Part shown: positions 53,050-62,479 of the stretch, piece after piece
Layout of the letters: each line of letters opens with the position of its first letter
Position numbering within the stretch: the first letter of the stretch is position 1
Assembly: GCA_049325095.1 (NCBI GenBank)
Contig: JBMOPO010000011.1
Coordinates: forward strand, 1 to 64,000
Source of the DNA: JAGPUQ01 sp049325095
GTDB lineage: Bacteria; Pseudomonadota; Gammaproteobacteria; Pseudomonadales; Porticoccaceae
Direction of reading: 5' to 3'
Length of the DNA: 64,000 nt
Program-made: the position numbers and the translations under genes
Notes under the pieces: generated by a model
What the model saw: the letters and a program-made list of their open reading frames with translations, nothing else
What the model was told of the DNA's origin: nothing
Databases searched by the model: none

Positions 53050-53399
53050 CGCCCGTCCTCCTGCATGGCTTCCAGCTCACTGAGCACCTGTTCCAACTGG
53101 CGCCGGCCGGCGGCGCTGAAGCGCACCGCTTCGGTATCGATCAGTTCGGCCGCGGCGATCTCCCGGCAGCGGCGCCGCAACCGCGCCAGTTCGGCATCAT
53201 GGCGGAGCGGCGCGACCATCAGCAGGGTCCAGTCCTGGGCCAGCGCCTGACCGTCGAGCACCAGGTTCAACACCCGGATCATCTGCCCGCGATCGAACCG
53301 GAAGTAGGGCGTCCGCACCCGCAGCAGCACCGCCAGCACCGCGGCGAGCACCGCCACCGCGAGGCCCAGGGTCCACCACAGGCCGCTCAGCGGGTCCAC
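53046..53399 (-). CDS. Small one-span membrane protein, unknown
   Basis: A 117-residue protein with one helix (LGLAVAVLAAVLAVLLRV) near the N-terminus and a helical cytoplasmic part with LARLRRRCREIAAAEL. Start GTG 53399 overlaps the TauE gene by 13 bp. No family recognised. The overlaps on both sides tie it to TauE and AI-2E. Confidence 0.7.
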   Translation of the reverse strand: MDPLSGLWWTLGLAVAVLAAVLAVLLRVRTPYFRFDRGQMIRVLNLVLDGQALAQDWTLLMVAPLRHDAELARLRRRCREIAAAELIDTEAVRFSAAGRRQLEQVLSELEAMQEDGR

Positions 53400-54142
53400 A
53401 GCAGGTGCACCGCCACGGCCAGGGTGACCGCCACGATCACCGGCTGCACCAGGCGCGCGCCGCGGCGGATCACCAGCCCGGAGCCCAGCCCGGCACCGAG
53501 CATCTGGGCGCCCGCCATGGCCAGCGCCAGACCCCAGGCGACCCGCCCCGAACCGGCAAACAGCAGCGCCGCGACCCCGTTGATCACCAGCACCAGCGCC
53601 TTGGTGTGCGCGGTCGCCCGGCGCAGGTCGCAGCCGCGCAGACTGACCAGCAGAAACGGCAGGATGGAGCCCATGCCCGGGCCGAAGAAACCGCCGTAGA
53701 AACCCATGGCGGGGGCGACCGCGCCGTCGAACAGCCCGGCTCCCACGCGGGCCGGCGTTTCCTCATCGCCGACCCGCGGCGACACCAGGAAGTAGAGCGC
53801 CATGGCCATCAACAGCAGCGGCAGCATCGCCTCCAACAGGGCATTCGACAGCCGCTGCACGGCGAGCGCGCCCAGCGCGGCCCCGGCCGCCGCGCCGGCC
53901 AGACCGCGCCGCACCGCGGACCACTGCAGATGCCCCGAGCGCGCGTAGTTCAGGGTCGAGGCCAGGGTGCCGAGCGCGCTCTGGACCTTGTTGGTGCCGA
54001 GCGCGAACAGCGGCGGCAATCCCGCCCACAGGAGCGCCGGCAGGGTGATCAGCCCGCCGGCACCGGCCATGGACGACACCAATCCGGCGCCGAAGGCGAG
54101 CGCGACGAGCAGCACCAGCGTGGCACTGGACAGTTCCGGCAT
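53387..54142 (-). CDS. TauE/SafE-family permease
   Basis: A 251-residue membrane protein with two half-repeats, each with a glycine-rich loop (AGAGGLITLPALL and YGGFFGPGMGS). The family moves sulfite, sulfoacetate or related anions. Start ATG 54142. It opens the run that ends with the SMR gene. Confidence 0.88.
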   Translation of the reverse strand: MPELSSATLVLLVALAFGAGLVSSMAGAGGLITLPALLWAGLPPLFALGTNKVQSALGTLASTLNYARSGHLQWSAVRRGLAGAAAGAALGALAVQRLSNALLEAMLPLLLMAMALYFLVSPRVGDEETPARVGAGLFDGAVAPAMGFYGGFFGPGMGSILPFLLVSLRGCDLRRATAHTKALVLVINGVAALLFAGSGRVAWGLALAMAGAQMLGAGLGSGLVIRRGARLVQPVIVAVTLAVAVHLLWTR

Positions 54143-54227
54143 GCGATGGACGGGGCGGCGAGAACCGCTGCGGATGGTACCAGAGTCGCCGGCCGGCCCC
54201 GGCGCCGCCCGGCAGCCCACCGGGCGT

Positions 54228-55229
54228 TCAGCCCGCCGCCCGCCACTCCGCAAGCAGCCGCAGCGCGCGCCGGCGCAGCTCCTGATCGTGGATGTCGCAG
54301 GTGAACAGCAGTTCCTCGGCACCGGTCCGCGCCAGCAGGGCGGCCAGGTGGCCGCAGACGCGCTCGCGCCCCCCGATGGCGGCGACGCCGAGCAGCTCGG
54401 CGACGGCGGCCCGCTCGCCCGGGCTCGCGTCCAGCGCGTCCGCCGTAGGCGGCGGCAGCCGCAGGCTGCCGCCGCGCAGCAGCGCCAGCCAGCGCCGGCG
54501 GAGACTGGAGGCGAGAAACTCCGCCTCGTCGTCGGTCGGCGCCGCCACCAGCGGCACCCCGATCGCCACCTGGGGCGCCGCCAGATCCGCCGCCGGGCGG
54601 AATTCCCGCCGGTAGAGCGCCAGCGCCGCGTCCAATTGCTGAGGCGCGAAATGGGAGGCAAAGGCGTAGGGCAACCCGAGCTCCGCCGCCAGCCGGGCGC
54701 TGAACAGGCTGGAGCCCAGCAGCCAGAGCTGCAGGTCGCTGCCCGCCCCGGGCACCGCCACCAGGCGTTGGCCGGGCTGTGCCGGCCCCAGCAGGCGGCG
54801 GATCTCGGCCACCTCGGCGGGAAAGTGCTCGGCCGCGTCGGCGCGGCCGCGGCGCAGGGCCACTGCGGTCCAGGGATCGGTGCCCGGGGCCCGGCCCAGG
54901 CCCAAGTCGATACGGCCGGGATGCAGGGCGGCGAGGGTGCCGAACTGCTCGGCGACCACCAGCGGTGCATGGTTGGGCAGCATGACGCCGCCCGCCCCCA
55001 CTCGGATGCGGGCGGTGTGGGCCGCCAGATGGGCGATCAGCACCGCCGGCGCGGAACTGGCGATGCCGTCCAGGTTGTGGTGTTCCGCCACCCAGAAGCG
55101 GGTGTACCCGGCATCCTCGGCACAGCGCGCGAGCGCCAGCGAATTGGCGAGCGCCTCGCCGACATCGCCGCCGACCCGGATCGGCGCCAGGTCGAGCACC
55201 GAAATGCGCGCGGTCGACAGCCCGCTCAC
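54228..55229 (-). CDS. Luciferase-like monooxygenase (MsnO8/YhbW type)
   Basis: A 333-residue flavin-dependent LLM-fold protein with FWVAEHHNLDGIASSAP, GGVMLPNHAPLVVAEQFGTL and GRIDLGLGRAPGTD, the FMN-binding landmarks. Start GTG 55229. It follows the DUF1326 gene by 16 bp. Substrate unknown. Confidence 0.87.
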   Translation of the reverse strand: MSGLSTARISVLDLAPIRVGGDVGEALANSLALARCAEDAGYTRFWVAEHHNLDGIASSAPAVLIAHLAAHTARIRVGAGGVMLPNHAPLVVAEQFGTLAALHPGRIDLGLGRAPGTDPWTAVALRRGRADAAEHFPAEVAEIRRLLGPAQPGQRLVAVPGAGSDLQLWLLGSSLFSARLAAELGLPYAFASHFAPQQLDAALALYRREFRPAADLAAPQVAIGVPLVAAPTDDEAEFLASSLRRRWLALLRGGSLRLPPPTADALDASPGERAAVAELLGVAAIGGRERVCGHLAALLARTGAEELLFTCDIHDQELRRRALRLLAEWRAAG

Positions 55230-55245
55230 GGGCGCGGCTGGGCGA

Positions 55246-55866
55246 TCAGGCCCGATTGCTCCACTCGAAGCGGTAGCGGATCCAGTTGCTGTCGGCGAAC
55301 TTCAGGTGGATGCCCTCCGCCGCGACCTCGAAACTCCCCTGGCCGCAATCGCCGCGCTTCCAGATGAAACCCTGGTCGAGATCGATGGCCACCCGATGAT
55401 CCTCTCCCGTCACCGGGTTCTTCAGGGTGGTGCCCTGCGCCTGGCCGACCCCGGGGATGGAAAACCCGCTGTGCAGATCGTCATCGGTCACCGCGATCGG
55501 CGCCCGCACTACGCCGGCCACGCTGTAGGTGCCGCCGAGAATCGCCCAGGGCAGGCCGCCGAGCTGGCCGGTGAAGATCTGCGCCAGGGCGCCCAGTTGA
55601 TCGTCGCCGACCTCGGGCGGCACCACGAACACCGCACGGCCGCCGCCGTCGTGGATCGCCCTGGGCCACTCCAGGATGCCCACCGCATCGATGGCGGACA
55701 GATCGAGGTCGCCGCAGCGGCCGGACTCGATGCGGGTCAGCACCACGGCCTTGCAGCTGCCGTCCGCCGAGCTGGGAAAGCCGGAAAAATTGCAGGTGCA
55801 GCCGGGCTGGCAGTTGCAGAACTCGAAGCCCGTGCCGCGCAGTTGCCAGGGGGTCGGGGTAGTCAT
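55246..55866 (-). CDS. DUF1326 protein
   Basis: A 206-residue protein with an N-terminal cysteine cluster FCNCQPGCTCNFSG, which looks metal- or thiol-reactive, followed by a beta-rich body. Family function is unknown; it is often next to DUF2182, as here. Start ATG 55866. Context with a signalling operon suggests a response to metal or stress, but this is inference. Confidence 0.87.
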   Translation of the reverse strand: MTTPTPWQLRGTGFEFCNCQPGCTCNFSGFPSSADGSCKAVVLTRIESGRCGDLDLSAIDAVGILEWPRAIHDGGGRAVFVVPPEVGDDQLGALAQIFTGQLGGLPWAILGGTYSVAGVVRAPIAVTDDDLHSGFSIPGVGQAQGTTLKNPVTGEDHRVAIDLDQGFIWKRGDCGQGSFEVAAEGIHLKFADSNWIRYRFEWSNRA

Positions 55867-55939
55867 CGGGGCGTGCCTCCCATGAGATGGGTCTCCAGTC
55901 TTCCGGCGCGGCCGTGAAACCGGGTGCGCCGACCCGGTG

Positions 55940-56725
55940 TCAACGGCCCGCCAGGGCCGACAACAGTCCGGGATCCCACCACAGCGCCATCCCGGCGAGC
56001 GCAAAGATCGCCGCGCCGGCGGCGGCGACCGCCCTGCCGCCCGGCGCATTCTTCTCCAGCAGGATGAGCAGGCTCAGCGCCAGCATCCAAGCCAGGTTCA
56101 TGGTGCCCAGGGCGACCAGCACCGCCATCATCGCCCAGCAGCAGCCGAAACAGAACAACCCGTGGGCGGCGCCCAGGCGCCAGGCTCCGGCCGGGTGTCC
56201 GGCGCCGCCGCCGTACTCCATGAAGAACGCCAGCGGGGAGCGGCAGTGGCGCAGGCAGGCCGCCTTCCAGGGGCTGAGCTGCCAGGCCGCGGCCGCGAGC
56301 AGCACGGCGCCGGCCAGGCGCGCCGCCCAGGGCGAGGCCGCGCCCAGGGGGGCGTCCAGCCACCGCCAGACCCAGTAACCGGGCAGCCCGGGCAGGGTCC
56401 ATACGGTCAGATAGCCGGCCAGAAAGAACGGCAGCGGCGCCACCCCGCCCCGCCCCGCCGCCAGCGCATACAGGCGCACCACCGGAATCATCGCCGGCAA
56501 CATCATCGCCGCCATCATCGCCGCCCAGCCGAACAGAAAGCCGGCCAGGGACACCATGTCCGCGATCGCCATGCCGGGCATGGCCTCCGCCATGGCCGCC
56601 ATGTCGGCGGCCATGCGCAGCGACCACCACCAGCCGCCGGCCCCGGCGAGCAGCAGCAGCGCCGGCACCGCCAGGCGCAGACCGGCGCCCCCGCCCGGGC
56701 TCGGCGAAGCCGCGCTGCTGCTCAC
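55940..56725 (-). CDS. DUF2182 membrane protein
   Basis: A 261-residue membrane protein with about six helices. Methionine- and cysteine-rich segments (MAAMMLPAMIPVV, FCFGCCWAMMAVL, CLRHCRSPLAF) suggest soft-metal binding, as the family is sometimes described. Start GTG 56725 overlaps the EAL gene stop (GTGA). It pairs with DUF1326 73 bp downstream. Confidence 0.85.
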   Translation of the reverse strand: MSSSAASPSPGGGAGLRLAVPALLLLAGAGGWWWSLRMAADMAAMAEAMPGMAIADMVSLAGFLFGWAAMMAAMMLPAMIPVVRLYALAAGRGGVAPLPFFLAGYLTVWTLPGLPGYWVWRWLDAPLGAASPWAARLAGAVLLAAAAWQLSPWKAACLRHCRSPLAFFMEYGGGAGHPAGAWRLGAAHGLFCFGCCWAMMAVLVALGTMNLAWMLALSLLILLEKNAPGGRAVAAAGAAIFALAGMALWWDPGLLSALAGR

Positions 56726-58533
56726 CGCCCCGCCGCCAGAAAGGTGTCGACCTCGGCGGCGGGCAGCGGCGGACAGCAAAAATACCCCTGCGCCAGATCG
56801 CAGCCGTGATCGCGCAGGAAGTGGTACTGCGCTTCGGTTTCCACCCCTTCGGCCACCACCTCCAGACCCAGCTTGTGGCCCAGCGAGATGGCCGCCTCGA
56901 CGATCGCGGCATCGTCGGCATCGCGAATCAGGTCGGCCACGAAGGTGCGGTCGATCTTGATGACGTCCAGGGGAAAGTGCTTGAGATAGGCCAGCGACGA
57001 GTAGCCGACGCCGAAGTCGTCCACCGCGACCCGCACGCCCAGTGCATGCAGCCGGCGCAGCATCGCCCCGGTGGCGCCGGGATCGCGCATCAGCAGATTC
57101 TCGGTGATTTCCAGCTCCAGTCCGCCCGCGGGCACCTGCTCGGCGACCAGCGCGGCGCCGACCCGGGTAGCCAGTTCCGGATCGGCGAATTGCACCACGG
57201 AAACATTGACCGAGACGCGCAGCAGATCGGGGCGGGTGCGGCGCCAGGCGCGCAGATCCGCACAGGCGCGCTGCACCACCCACTGTCCCACCGGGACGAT
57301 GAGGCCGGTATCCTCCAGCAGCGGCAGAAATTCGGCGGGGGAGACCAGTCCCCGCCGTGGATGCCGCCAGCGGATCAGCGCCTCCAGCGCGCGGATGCAA
57401 CCGCTGGCGAGTTCCACCTGGGGCTGGTAGAAGAGCTCGAATTCCCGGCGCTCGACCGCCCGGCGCAGCTCCGCCTCCAGCGCCAGCAGCTCGTGGCCGC
57501 GCTCGTTCATGTCCGGCGCGTAGAAGCGGTACTGGTTGCGGCCCGCGGCCTTGGCGCGGTACATGGCGGTGTCGGCGTTGCGCAGCAGGGTCTCCACACC
57601 GCTGCCGTCGTGGGGAAACACCGCGATGCCGATGCTGAAGCTGACGAACACCTCCTGGCTGCCGGCAGTCACCGGCAGTTCGAACGCGGCGCGCACCTTG
57701 CGCAGTACGGCGAGCACGTCCTCGATCCGTTGCAGGTCGCCGACCGCGACGGTGAATTCGTCGCCGCCGTGGCGGGCGACGGTGTCGGTGGGGCGCAGAC
57801 AGCCCTGCATGCGGGCGGCCACCTGGCGCAGGACCGCATCGCCTGCGGCGTGTCCCAGGCTGTCGTTGACCCGTTTGAAATTGTCGAGATCGAAGAACAG
57901 CACCGCGGCGAATCCGCCGTGGCGGCGCACATGGGCCAGCTCGGCTTCCAGGCGATCGATCAACAGAAACCGGTTGGGCAGCCCGGTCAGGCGGTCGTGG
58001 GTGGCCTGGTGCTGGAGTTCGGCCTCGAATTTCCTGCGCTCGGAGATATCGCGGGCCACGATCGACAGATAGTCGATTTCGCCGGCCGCGTCCCGGTGCG
58101 CCACCACCAGCTTCGACAGCGGAATTTCCGCGCATCCGGCCGGCGCCGGCACGGCGATCTCGCCGACCCAGTGGCCGTCGCGGCAGGCCGCCGGAAAGGC
58201 CTCGCCGAGCAGGTGCGCGGCGACATGCTCGGAGAACAGGTCGTGCAGACAGCGGCCGTCGAGCGCCGCCTGCCCCAGCCCCAGCAGGTCGCGGCCGGCG
58301 CGGTTGATGAACCTCAGCCGCCCTTCGGGATCGGCGATGGCGACCAGGTCCGGGGTCGCCTCCAACACTTCGGCGAGCCGCGCGCGCTCCCGCTCGGCGG
58401 CCGCGGCCTGGGCCTCCAGCCGCCGCTGCTCGCGGCGCAGGCGGGCCTCCTCCAGCTCGCGGCGCAAGGCCGGCAGCAGCCGGGTGAGATTGTCCTTGAG
58501 CACGTAATCGCGGGCGCCCCGGCGCATGGCCAT
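56722..58533 (-). CDS. PAS-GGDEF-EAL protein, main part of a frameshifted signalling protein
   Basis: A cyclic-di-GMP protein: coiled helix (1-60), PAS (about 55-165), GGDEF (about 180-340; HGGDEF intact) and EAL (about 350-600; ALEALIRW and DDFGVGYSS intact). Both cyclase and phosphodiesterase motifs look active. The first residues (AMRRGARDYVLKDNLTRLL) are the end of a receiver domain whose start lies in another frame at 58534-58822. Deleting one base (A58532) would give one REC-PAS-GGDEF-EAL protein of about 700 residues. The ATG at 58533 exists only because of that extra base. Confidence 0.85.
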   Translation of the reverse strand: MAMRRGARDYVLKDNLTRLLPALRRELEEARLRREQRRLEAQAAAAERERARLAEVLEATPDLVAIADPEGRLRFINRAGRDLLGLGQAALDGRCLHDLFSEHVAAHLLGEAFPAACRDGHWVGEIAVPAPAGCAEIPLSKLVVAHRDAAGEIDYLSIVARDISERRKFEAELQHQATHDRLTGLPNRFLLIDRLEAELAHVRRHGGFAAVLFFDLDNFKRVNDSLGHAAGDAVLRQVAARMQGCLRPTDTVARHGGDEFTVAVGDLQRIEDVLAVLRKVRAAFELPVTAGSQEVFVSFSIGIAVFPHDGSGVETLLRNADTAMYRAKAAGRNQYRFYAPDMNERGHELLALEAELRRAVERREFELFYQPQVELASGCIRALEALIRWRHPRRGLVSPAEFLPLLEDTGLIVPVGQWVVQRACADLRAWRRTRPDLLRVSVNVSVVQFADPELATRVGAALVAEQVPAGGLELEITENLLMRDPGATGAMLRRLHALGVRVAVDDFGVGYSSLAYLKHFPLDVIKIDRTFVADLIRDADDAAIVEAAISLGHKLGLEVVAEGVETEAQYHFLRDHGCDLAQGYFCCPPLPAAEVDTFLAAGR

Positions 58534-58822
58534 CGACCGCGTTGACTTCGCCGATGGTGCCCGACACGAAGATCAGCGGCAGGTCCGCATCGCGCTCCCG
58601 GACCAGCTGCAGGGCGCGCAGGCCGTCGAAACCGGGCATGGAATAGTCGCACAGCACCAGATCGCAACCGCGCTCGAGCGCGGCCCGCAACCCGGGCTCG
58701 TCCTGGACCCGGTGCCACTCGAACCGCAGGCCATCGCGCTGCAGCCGGTCGACCAGCAACAGGGCGTCGTTTTCGTCGTCCTCCACCAGGACCAGGCGGA
58801 GTGGCTCGGCAACAAGGTCCAT
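58534..58822 (-). pseudogene. Receiver-domain half separated by a one-base frameshift
   Basis: Ninety-six residues of a REC domain: LVLVEDDENDA with the acidic pocket, LCDYSMPGFDG with phospho-acceptor Asp59 and FVSGTIGEVNAV, then the frame leaves the family. The next residues in the other frame (EAMRRGARDYVLKDN) complete the domain. The shifted frame stays open by chance into the DUF2182 gene and would give a 960-residue chimera of no sense. This is a real mutation, a phase-variable site or a sequencing error. Confidence 0.75.
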
Positions 58823-58847
58823 TGCGCTCCCTCTGTCCGTCAGCCCC

Positions 58848-59288
58848 TCAATGCTCCGCCGGGGGGCGGTTCAACACCAGCCAGTACAGGCCCAACTGCC
58901 CGGCGGCGTGCACGAACTCGTCGAAGTCCACCGGCTTGCGCACATAGCTGTTGGCGCCCAGGGAATAGCCCTCGATGCGATCCCGGTCCTCGTTGGAGGA
59001 GGTCAGGATCACCACCGGCAAGAGCCGGGTGCGGGGGTCGCCGCGGACCCGGCGCAGGACCTCGAGCCCGTCGATGCGCGGCAGCTTGAGATCCAGCAGC
59101 ACCACCGCCGGCAACGCCCGGGGATCGCGCCCGGCGTGCGGCCCGGTGCCAAACAGATAATCGAGCGCCTCCACCCCGTCGCGCGCGGTCACCACCGGAT
59201 TGGCGATCCGGTTGCTCGCGAAGGCATGCAGCGTCAGCGCCACATCATCGGGATTGTCCTCGACCAGCAGAATGGCTTTTTCGCTCAT
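58848..59288 (-). CDS. Single-domain response regulator (Rcp1-like)
   Basis: A 146-residue receiver. LLVEDNPDDV is the acidic pocket, phospho-acceptor Asp66 is in VVLLDLKLPRIDG, and the switch Thr/Lys lie in ILTSSNED and VRKPVDF. No output domain. Start ATG 59288 overlaps the kinase stop (ATGA), so it is the first partner of that kinase and probably a shuttle to the GGDEF-EAL protein. Confidence 0.92.
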   Translation of the reverse strand: MSEKAILLVEDNPDDVALTLHAFASNRIANPVVTARDGVEALDYLFGTGPHAGRDPRALPAVVLLDLKLPRIDGLEVLRRVRGDPRTRLLPVVILTSSNEDRDRIEGYSLGANSYVRKPVDFDEFVHAAGQLGLYWLVLNRPPAEH

Positions 59289-61912
59289 GCCGCCTCCTGC
59301 GCGCCCAGCGTGAAGTAAAAAGTCGCGCCCTGGTCCACCGCCGCCTCGGCCCAGATCCGGCCGCCGTGCTTGTGGATCACCCGCTGCACCGTGGCCAGAC
59401 CGATGCCGGTGCCGGGAAACTCGCTCGCATCGTGCAGCCGCTGGAAGGCGCCGAACAGCTTGTCGGCGTAGGCCATGTCGAAGCCTACCCCATTGTCGCG
59501 CACGTAATAAACCACCTCTTCCCGTTCCTCTGCCTCTTCCGCTTCGGCACAGGTTCCGAACTGCACCAGCGCGGGGCAGCGCCCGCGGGTGAACTTCCAG
59601 GCATTGTCGAACAGGTTGTCGAGCGCCACCCGCAACAGGCGGGCGTCGCCGCGGGTCGAGAGCCCGGGCTGGATCCGCCACTCGACCACATGCCCGGGCT
59701 GCCGCTCTTCGAGCGCGGCGGCCAGCTCCCAGGCCAGGTCGCTCAGCGCCACGGGCACGGGTTGCAGCTCGCTGCGCGCCACCCGCGCCAGCTTGAGCAG
59801 ATCGTCGATCAGCGCCGCCATGTGCTGGGCCGCGGCCCGGACCCGTGCCAGGTAACCGCGGCCGACCTCGTCGAGGCGCGCGCCGTACTCCTGCTCCAGG
59901 ATCCGGGTGAAGCCGTCCACCGCCCGCAGCGGCGCGCGCAGATCGTGGGACACCGAGTAGCTGAAGGCCTCCAGCTCGCGGTTGGCCCCCTCCAGGGCAG
60001 CGGCCTTGCGCCGGGCCTCCTCGGCGGCCCGATCCCGCTCCCGCTCCGCGCGGCGGCGGTCGCTGACATCCTCGATGACCCCGTCGACGAAGCGCTCCCG
60101 CTGCGGCCCCCGGCGCAGCGCCGCGGACAGGCGCGCGTCGAACACCCGGCCGTTCAGGGTGACCATCTGCAGCTCGCGGCCCACCACGAAGCCCAGGGCG
60201 AACAGTTCGGCCACCAGCGCCGCGCGCTCGCGATCATCGTGGTAGAGCCCGGGCAGCGGACGGGCCCGCAGGCGCTCGGCGGTGCCGGCCTCGAACATGG
60301 CCACCAGCGCCGGATTGACCTCGATAAAGTGGCGGTCGTCCGCCAGCCGCTCGGACATGCTGCTGCGAAATACGCCCACCGGCAGATTGTCGAGCAATTG
60401 GCGGTACCTGGCCCAGGCCTCTTCGCGCGCCCGCTCCAGGGCGCGCCGCTCGGTGATGTCGCGGATCACGGCGATCACCAGGCGGCCCTCGTCGACGACC
60501 ACCGGGCTCAGGCTCAACTCGATGGGAAACTCGCTGCCGTCCCTGCGCAGCGCCGCGAGGGCGGCCCCCGCGGGCAGGGGGCCCGAACGGGGCGCGGCCA
60601 GATAAGCGTCGAACAATTCCCGCTGCCGGTCCCGCAGCCGGTCCGGAACCAAGAGCTCCACCGGCTGGCCGAGCAGTTCGGCGGCGCGGTAGCCGAACCA
60701 CTCCTCGGCGCGGGCATTGAGCAGGCGGATCCGGCCCCGCTCGTCGAGGATCACCAGGGCATCCGGCGCCGCTTCGAGCAGTCCGCGCAGGCGCGCCTCG
60801 CTGGCCCGCAACCGGGCCAGGCTCTGGCGGCGCGCCAACTGAGCGTGCGCCAGGGCCAGCGCCGCCGCCAGGGCCGCGAGTCCCAGCGCGGCGAGGCCGC
60901 CCCACAACGGCCGCCGGCCAACGGCGGCGGCCGCCGCGATCACCGACCGGGGAAGGCGCGAGACCAGCAGCCAGCCGGCGGCGCCCGGACCGGTCAGGCG
61001 CCAGGGCCCCTCGGGAGCCGGCGGCACCACCCGCCGCCAGGCGAACAGCTCGCCGGCGATCTCGGCCTGGCCGGTCTCCCCGGGGACGGCGTCGCGCAGC
61101 AGCGCCCAGGCCGCCGCATGGCGGTCGCCGAACCGCGCCCCCTCCCCGGCCGGCGCGAATTCGAACGCCCAGGCCTCCTCCGGCCGTTCCGCCAGCAGCC
61201 AATGGCCCTCGCCGTCGAGCAGCCAGACACCGGCAGCGGTCTCCGGCACCGCCAGAGCGGCGAGCTGCCCCAGCAGGGCGCGGCCGCCGTAGTTGATGGT
61301 CAGCAGGCCGCGCCGGACCCCGTCCGGACTCCACACCGGAAGCCCGAACCGCACCATGGGGCGAAACGGCCGCTCGATGGCGCCCCCTTCCTGGTTCAGG
61401 TCGAAGCGCGAGACGTGGATGCTGTGCTGCGGCTGGTCGAGCCCTTCGTGCACGAAGTAGCGGCCGGCCTTGTCCTGGAGTTCGGCCGCGGGCACCAGGC
61501 GCGGCCCGCCGGGCCCCTGGTTGACCCGCACCAGCTCCCGCGCCCGGGCATCGAACAGACGCAGCTTGGCGTAGTCGGGACGGTGGCGCGCCAGGGTCAA
61601 CAGCTCCGCACCCAACCGCTCGAGCGACGCCTGGTCGCCGCCTGCCGACCACTGCCGCACCGCCTCCAGCCCGGCGATATAGGGCAGATCCGCGCTGGGC
61701 AGCACCAGTTCGGCGACCAGGATGGCGGCAGCCCGATCGACCAGGGTGCGCTGCTGGGCGCCCAGCCCCCGCAGGGCTTCGGCGCGCTGGGCGCGATTGA
61801 GCAGCCAGAACGCGCCCCCCAGCACCAGCAGCGCCGCCAGCCAGAGCGCCAGCGCCCGGGTCGCCACCGCCCCGAGTGGATATCTCCCTGCTTCCGACCT
61901 CACCATCGCCAT
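59285..61912 (-). CDS. Membrane sensor histidine kinase with two PAS domains
   Basis: An 875-residue kinase. A helix at about 14-33, a periplasmic sensing region to about 370, a second helix to about 395, two PAS domains (about 410-520 and 530-650), then HisKA with phospho-His656 in SYSVSHDLRAPLRAV, and a HATPase with DNLFDNAWKF, DNGVGFDM and GTGIGLATV. Start ATG 61912 or 61906. It heads the operon kinase - receiver - REC/PAS/GGDEF/EAL - DUF2182. Confidence 0.92.
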   Translation of the reverse strand: MAMVRSEAGRYPLGAVATRALALWLAALLVLGGAFWLLNRAQRAEALRGLGAQQRTLVDRAAAILVAELVLPSADLPYIAGLEAVRQWSAGGDQASLERLGAELLTLARHRPDYAKLRLFDARARELVRVNQGPGGPRLVPAAELQDKAGRYFVHEGLDQPQHSIHVSRFDLNQEGGAIERPFRPMVRFGLPVWSPDGVRRGLLTINYGGRALLGQLAALAVPETAAGVWLLDGEGHWLLAERPEEAWAFEFAPAGEGARFGDRHAAAWALLRDAVPGETGQAEIAGELFAWRRVVPPAPEGPWRLTGPGAAGWLLVSRLPRSVIAAAAAVGRRPLWGGLAALGLAALAAALALAHAQLARRQSLARLRASEARLRGLLEAAPDALVILDERGRIRLLNARAEEWFGYRAAELLGQPVELLVPDRLRDRQRELFDAYLAAPRSGPLPAGAALAALRRDGSEFPIELSLSPVVVDEGRLVIAVIRDITERRALERAREEAWARYRQLLDNLPVGVFRSSMSERLADDRHFIEVNPALVAMFEAGTAERLRARPLPGLYHDDRERAALVAELFALGFVVGRELQMVTLNGRVFDARLSAALRRGPQRERFVDGVIEDVSDRRRAERERDRAAEEARRKAAALEGANRELEAFSYSVSHDLRAPLRAVDGFTRILEQEYGARLDEVGRGYLARVRAAAQHMAALIDDLLKLARVARSELQPVPVALSDLAWELAAALEERQPGHVVEWRIQPGLSTRGDARLLRVALDNLFDNAWKFTRGRCPALVQFGTCAEAEEAEEREEVVYYVRDNGVGFDMAYADKLFGAFQRLHDASEFPGTGIGLATVQRVIHKHGGRIWAEAAVDQGATFYFTLGAQEAA

Positions 61913-62177
61913 CCGTACAGCCCCTCGCCGGCATGCCGGCCATCGGCCCGACTCCGCCGGACCGCGGCGGGAACCGACCGCCGATACTAACCGGCCCCGG
62001 TGCCTCCGCAACCAGTGGCGGGCCGGCGCACGACCCAACGCCCGCTTCCGCTGCCCGAGCGGCGGCCGCGGCCCCGCTCGTCGGGCGCCGACGGCGGCTC
62101 AAGGCACCCGAGCCGGCGGCCCGATCGAAGCCCTGCCCACCGACTTGATACCATGCGCGCTCGCGGCGGAGGTGGAC

Positions 62178-62459
62178 ATGGATCTCAAATTGTTTCTCAC
62201 GGTGTTCGGTACCGTGCTGCTGGCCGAGCTCGGCGACAAGACGCAGCTCGCCACCTTTCTGTTCGCCGCCGACGGCGAGACCAGCAAATGGACGGTATTC
62301 GCCGGCGCGGCCCTCGCGCTGGTGGTCACCAGCGCCATCGCGGTCGCCGCGGCGGGACTGATCGGCCGATGGGTGAGCGACAAGGTCCTGGGCTATGCCG
62401 CCGGTTCGCTGTTCCTCGCGCTCGGCGCCCTGACCCTCTACCAGGCGGCCCGCGCCTGA
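62178..62459 (+). CDS. Half-size TMEM165/GDT1-family protein
   Basis: A 93-residue membrane protein with three helices and one copy of the metal motif ELGDKTQLATF. Full GDT1 proteins have two such motifs in about 190 residues and move Mn2+, Ca2+ or H+. This half would need to dimerise. Start ATG 62178 follows GGAGGT. It converges with repeat copy E and the esterase gene. Confidence 0.87.
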   Translation: MDLKLFLTVFGTVLLAELGDKTQLATFLFAADGETSKWTVFAGAALALVVTSAIAVAAAGLIGRWVSDKVLGYAAGSLFLALGALTLYQAARA

Positions 62460-62479
62460 CCGCCGCGCAGCGCCCGTGG

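Noticed and set aside
55940..58822. A 960-residue frame joining the receiver domain to DUF2182
   Set aside because: Between the two real ends it reads the wrong frame of the GGDEF-EAL gene. It is open by chance because of base composition; the parts belong to separate genes.
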